From contig JAAFKE010000022.1 of assembly GCA_013298215.1 (NCBI GenBank), forward strand, positions 1 to 56,376: DNA of 56,376 bases, in the 5' to 3' direction. The notes under the pieces were generated by a model. It saw only the letters and a list, made by a program, of their open reading frames with translations. It ran no database searches and was not told the origin of the DNA. This document shows, in pieces, positions 54,510 through 56,376 of the stretch. The DNA comes from Cytophagales bacterium (lineage in GTDB: Bacteria; Bacteroidota; Bacteroidia; Cytophagales; Spirosomataceae). Position 1 is the first letter of the stretch, and the number at the start of each line of letters is the position of its first letter. The position numbers and the translations under genes were made by a program.

Positions 54510-56237
54510 TCATTTTTTTGCATTTGGCAATTTGAACAACGCCTTATAGCCGATTTGAAGTTGGGTAAAATTGGCTTCTTTGGCATTGCTGTTCATTACA
54601 TGGTACGACCGCAAGAATATTTTGTCTTTGCTGTTGGCAATGGGAAAATAGAAAATCTCGGCTTCGGTACGGTAAAAAAACTCGTAGCCACCATTGGTAT
54701 AAGTAGAGAGCTTATTATTCCATATTTTTTGGCAGTAGACCATACCTGCCAAGTTAAGGCCGAAGTTGCGGTACTGAAAGACGGAGTAACGCCCCTCAAT
54801 TCCAAAGTCGAAAGTATTGCTCGTAATTCCTTGATACTGTTTTGTGCCAGTGAGTTTACTTTGAGCCTGGTCAATATCCCCCTGCCTATCAAACCAACCA
54901 AAATTGCAGAACACATTCAGCTCGGCAGTATTGTAGAAGGGTGTTACAAATGTAAAAATATTGAGTTTCAAGCCAATGTCAAGGTATTTGCGCTGATTGA
55001 CCAACATTCTGTTTATACTGATAGTATCCTTTTTCCCTATGATTGTATCGGCAATTACACTGCTAAAACCGTTTTCAAATCGGCTATATTTGAGGTAGGG
55101 CGAAATGTAGTTGAGCATAAAATTCATTTTGTGTTTGGTGGGCATGGTACGCAAGAAAATCTTGGCCGATGCCTCCGTTTGAAGCAAGGCATTACCACGG
55201 TCGGCTTTAAATAAATTGAGTGCGTCAGAGTAAACATTTAAATGAATATAAGAATTAAGCGATGTTTTGACATACATTTTTGAGACCGAATCTTTCTTAG
55301 TGAGTACTATAAGTGTATCTTTAGGTGGGTAGTTTAGTCCCGATTTTATGTCGTAGTCAAGCAAATCGAACATTCGAATAACAGATTTAGGGTTACTTTT
55401 TCCGATTAGGTAAAAGTACCGGTATCGATCATTTAGTAACTGATGTCTAAAAGAAATACCCACACGGGTGCGGCGCTTGTTAAACCGATTGTTCCACAAA
55501 TTGCTGTACACCTCATCCGTCTTACCAGAATAGGCTTTAATCTCAGCCGCAACGCCATACTTAAACAATACCTCTACTCTGCTAATACTGTCAGTTCTTA
55601 TTTTACCCTCAAATTTTTGAACTTCAGTTATATATCCTCTTTCATTATTTTTGCTGGCTTTTAGAAAACGATTAATAACGGCTAAGTTTTTTATTCTGAT
55701 TATTCCAATTTCTTCGCTGGTATCTTTGTCAGTATTGACTACATGTTTAACAATAGCCGAGATTTCAGCTTCGTATTTCTTCTGTGCTATTCCCTCATCA
55801 TTGAGGATAATCACACATTCCCCCCCTATGATTTTCGTTATTTTACCCCCTTTCACAATAGCCAATTCTAAGGTTATTGTTTCTTGCTCTTCGTTGTTAT
55901 CTTTGATAGTGAGCAGTTGAAAGCTCAAACTCTGAATCGCAGCAGTAGAGGACTGAAAAGTAAACGTGCTTGGCCCCCGCAGTTTAAAATCTTTGGTTGC
56001 GGTGGCATCGGTTTCTTTGACAGAATACTTAATCTCAATTGTTGAATCTTTGGGTATTTCGCCCATCAATCGAATGGCAATAAACGTACTATCACCTTCA
56101 TGAATTGTAATTGTATCTTCTTCAAAGCCAGCTTTTAAGCTATCGGCCACGGAAACACATACCCTGCTGGTGGGCTTTAACGCCCAGCTATTTGCGCCCC
56201 AAATAGCCATGACAAAAAGTAGAAGATTTTTTTTCAT
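54510..56237 (-). CDS. exported Calx-beta-like / outer-membrane-like protein of unknown function
   Basis: A 575-residue protein with a signal peptide (about 1-19, FVMAIWGANSWA) from the ATG at 56237; eight further codons upstream are possible. Residues about 35-145 resemble a Calx-beta domain (IHEGDSTFIAIRL, TIKDNNEEQETITLELA). The C-terminal 250 residues alternate polar and aromatic positions (YISPYLKYSRFENGFSS, NFGLNLAGMVYCQ, TQLQIGYKALFKL) and may form a beta-barrel. I do not recognise the family. Base composition is AT-rich like the ATPase and toxin-antitoxin genes, which fits recent acquisition. Confidence 0.7.
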   Translation of the reverse strand: MKKNLLLFVMAIWGANSWALKPTSRVCVSVADSLKAGFEEDTITIHEGDSTFIAIRLMGEIPKDSTIEIKYSVKETDATATKDFKLRGPSTFTFQSSTAAIQSLSFQLLTIKDNNEEQETITLELAIVKGGKITKIIGGECVIILNDEGIAQKKYEAEISAIVKHVVNTDKDTSEEIGIIRIKNLAVINRFLKASKNNERGYITEVQKFEGKIRTDSISRVEVLFKYGVAAEIKAYSGKTDEVYSNLWNNRFNKRRTRVGISFRHQLLNDRYRYFYLIGKSNPKSVIRMFDLLDYDIKSGLNYPPKDTLIVLTKKDSVSKMYVKTSLNSYIHLNVYSDALNLFKADRGNALLQTEASAKIFLRTMPTKHKMNFMLNYISPYLKYSRFENGFSSVIADTIIGKKDTISINRMLVNQRKYLDIGLKLNIFTFVTPFYNTAELNVFCNFGWFDRQGDIDQAQSKLTGTKQYQGITSNTFDFGIEGRYSVFQYRNFGLNLAGMVYCQKIWNNKLSTYTNGGYEFFYRTEAEIFYFPIANSKDKIFLRSYHVMNSNAKEANFTQLQIGYKALFKLPNAKK

Positions 56238-56272
56238 TGTTTTATGTGTTCTTAGATTCAAGTAATAAATGC

Positions 56273-56292
56273 AACAACAGCTTGCTGTTGTT
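56273..56292. other. 9-bp hairpin upstream of the Calx-beta gene
   Basis: AACAACAGC (56273-56281), TT, GCTGTTGTT (56284-56292): a perfect short hairpin 36 bp before the gene start. It may be part of the promoter or leader; no function is evident. Confidence 0.45.
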
Positions 56293-56305
56293 AGTCAAAA
56301 AGAAA

Positions 56306-56351
56306 CCACCTGCTGCTCTTTGGGTCTATAGACCCAAAGAGCAGCAGGTGG
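56306..56351 (-). terminator. 46-bp perfect palindrome
   Basis: CCACCTGCTGCTCTTTGGG at its left end continues through CTATAG at the centre to a mirror-image right half, 23 bp per arm with no mismatch and no spacer. On the minus strand it is followed at once by TTTCTTTTT, so it most likely terminates a leftward gene lying beyond the right edge. On the plus strand the nearest T-run is 12 bases away. Confidence 0.65.
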
Positions 56352-56376
56352 AGGCGAAAAGATTTTTTTCTTATCT

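Overview
The window looks like chromosome of a Bacteroidota bacterium, most likely order Cytophagales. The evidence is the 16S rRNA 5' end at the left edge, two SusC/SusD pairs, several FG-GAP/ASPIC-UnbV lipoproteins, starts without clear Shine-Dalgarno sequences, and many promoter candidates of the Bacteroidota type (TTG/TTTG, a spacer of about 17-23, then TAnnTTTG). No species can be named from the sequence alone.

Left part (1-32 kb). The window opens with the start of a leftward rRNA operon and its promoter. It continues with housekeeping genes: thrC, thiamine pyrophosphokinase, aroB, a lone nuoA, an aminotransferase, a sigma-54-type response regulator without a DNA-binding domain, rlmI, hemA, tex, dtd, an amidase, an MFS transporter, dxs, a MaoC-like hydratase and a large FAD/Fe-S oxidoreductase. 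Among these lie a SusC/SusD/DUF4397 uptake locus (4.2-9.7 kb), an unusual DNA methyltransferase-Mrr nuclease-PKD fusion (18.6-20.3 kb) and a CarboxypepD_reg/TonB receptor (20.7-23.0 kb).

Central nutrient-uptake locus (32.1-50.6 kb). A DeoR-family regulator is divergent from a strongly codon-biased SusC/SusD pair. A perfect 17-bp inverted repeat lies between susC and susD, and a strong terminator follows susD. Past the terminator come three paralogous FG-GAP/ASPIC-UnbV lipoproteins of about 1100 residues and one unrecognised 233-residue exported protein. These four reading frames are physically overlapped (35, 4 and 4 bp). A convergent sorbosone/PQQ-dehydrogenase-like protein with a C-terminal cytochrome c domain closes the locus. 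I infer a cell-surface capture, import and oxidation system for an unknown, possibly sugar-like ligand; the substrate cannot be read from the sequence.

Right part (50.6-56.4 kb). After a TIGR04282-type glycosyltransferase and an acyltransferase comes a more AT-rich accessory stretch. It holds an AAA/DUF4143 ATPase, a YoeB-type toxin-antitoxin pair and a Calx-beta/outer-membrane-like protein of unknown role. A bipartite repeat occurs twice here: once compact (about 160 bp) and once split, with the ATPase gene between its halves. Both halves keep a short peptide on the minus strand with mostly synonymous differences between copies. The window ends with a perfect 46-bp palindrome. The strongest candidates for something undescribed are this repeat-bracketed ATPase, the overlapping FG-GAP operon behind the SusCD pair, and the methyltransferase-nuclease-PKD fusion.
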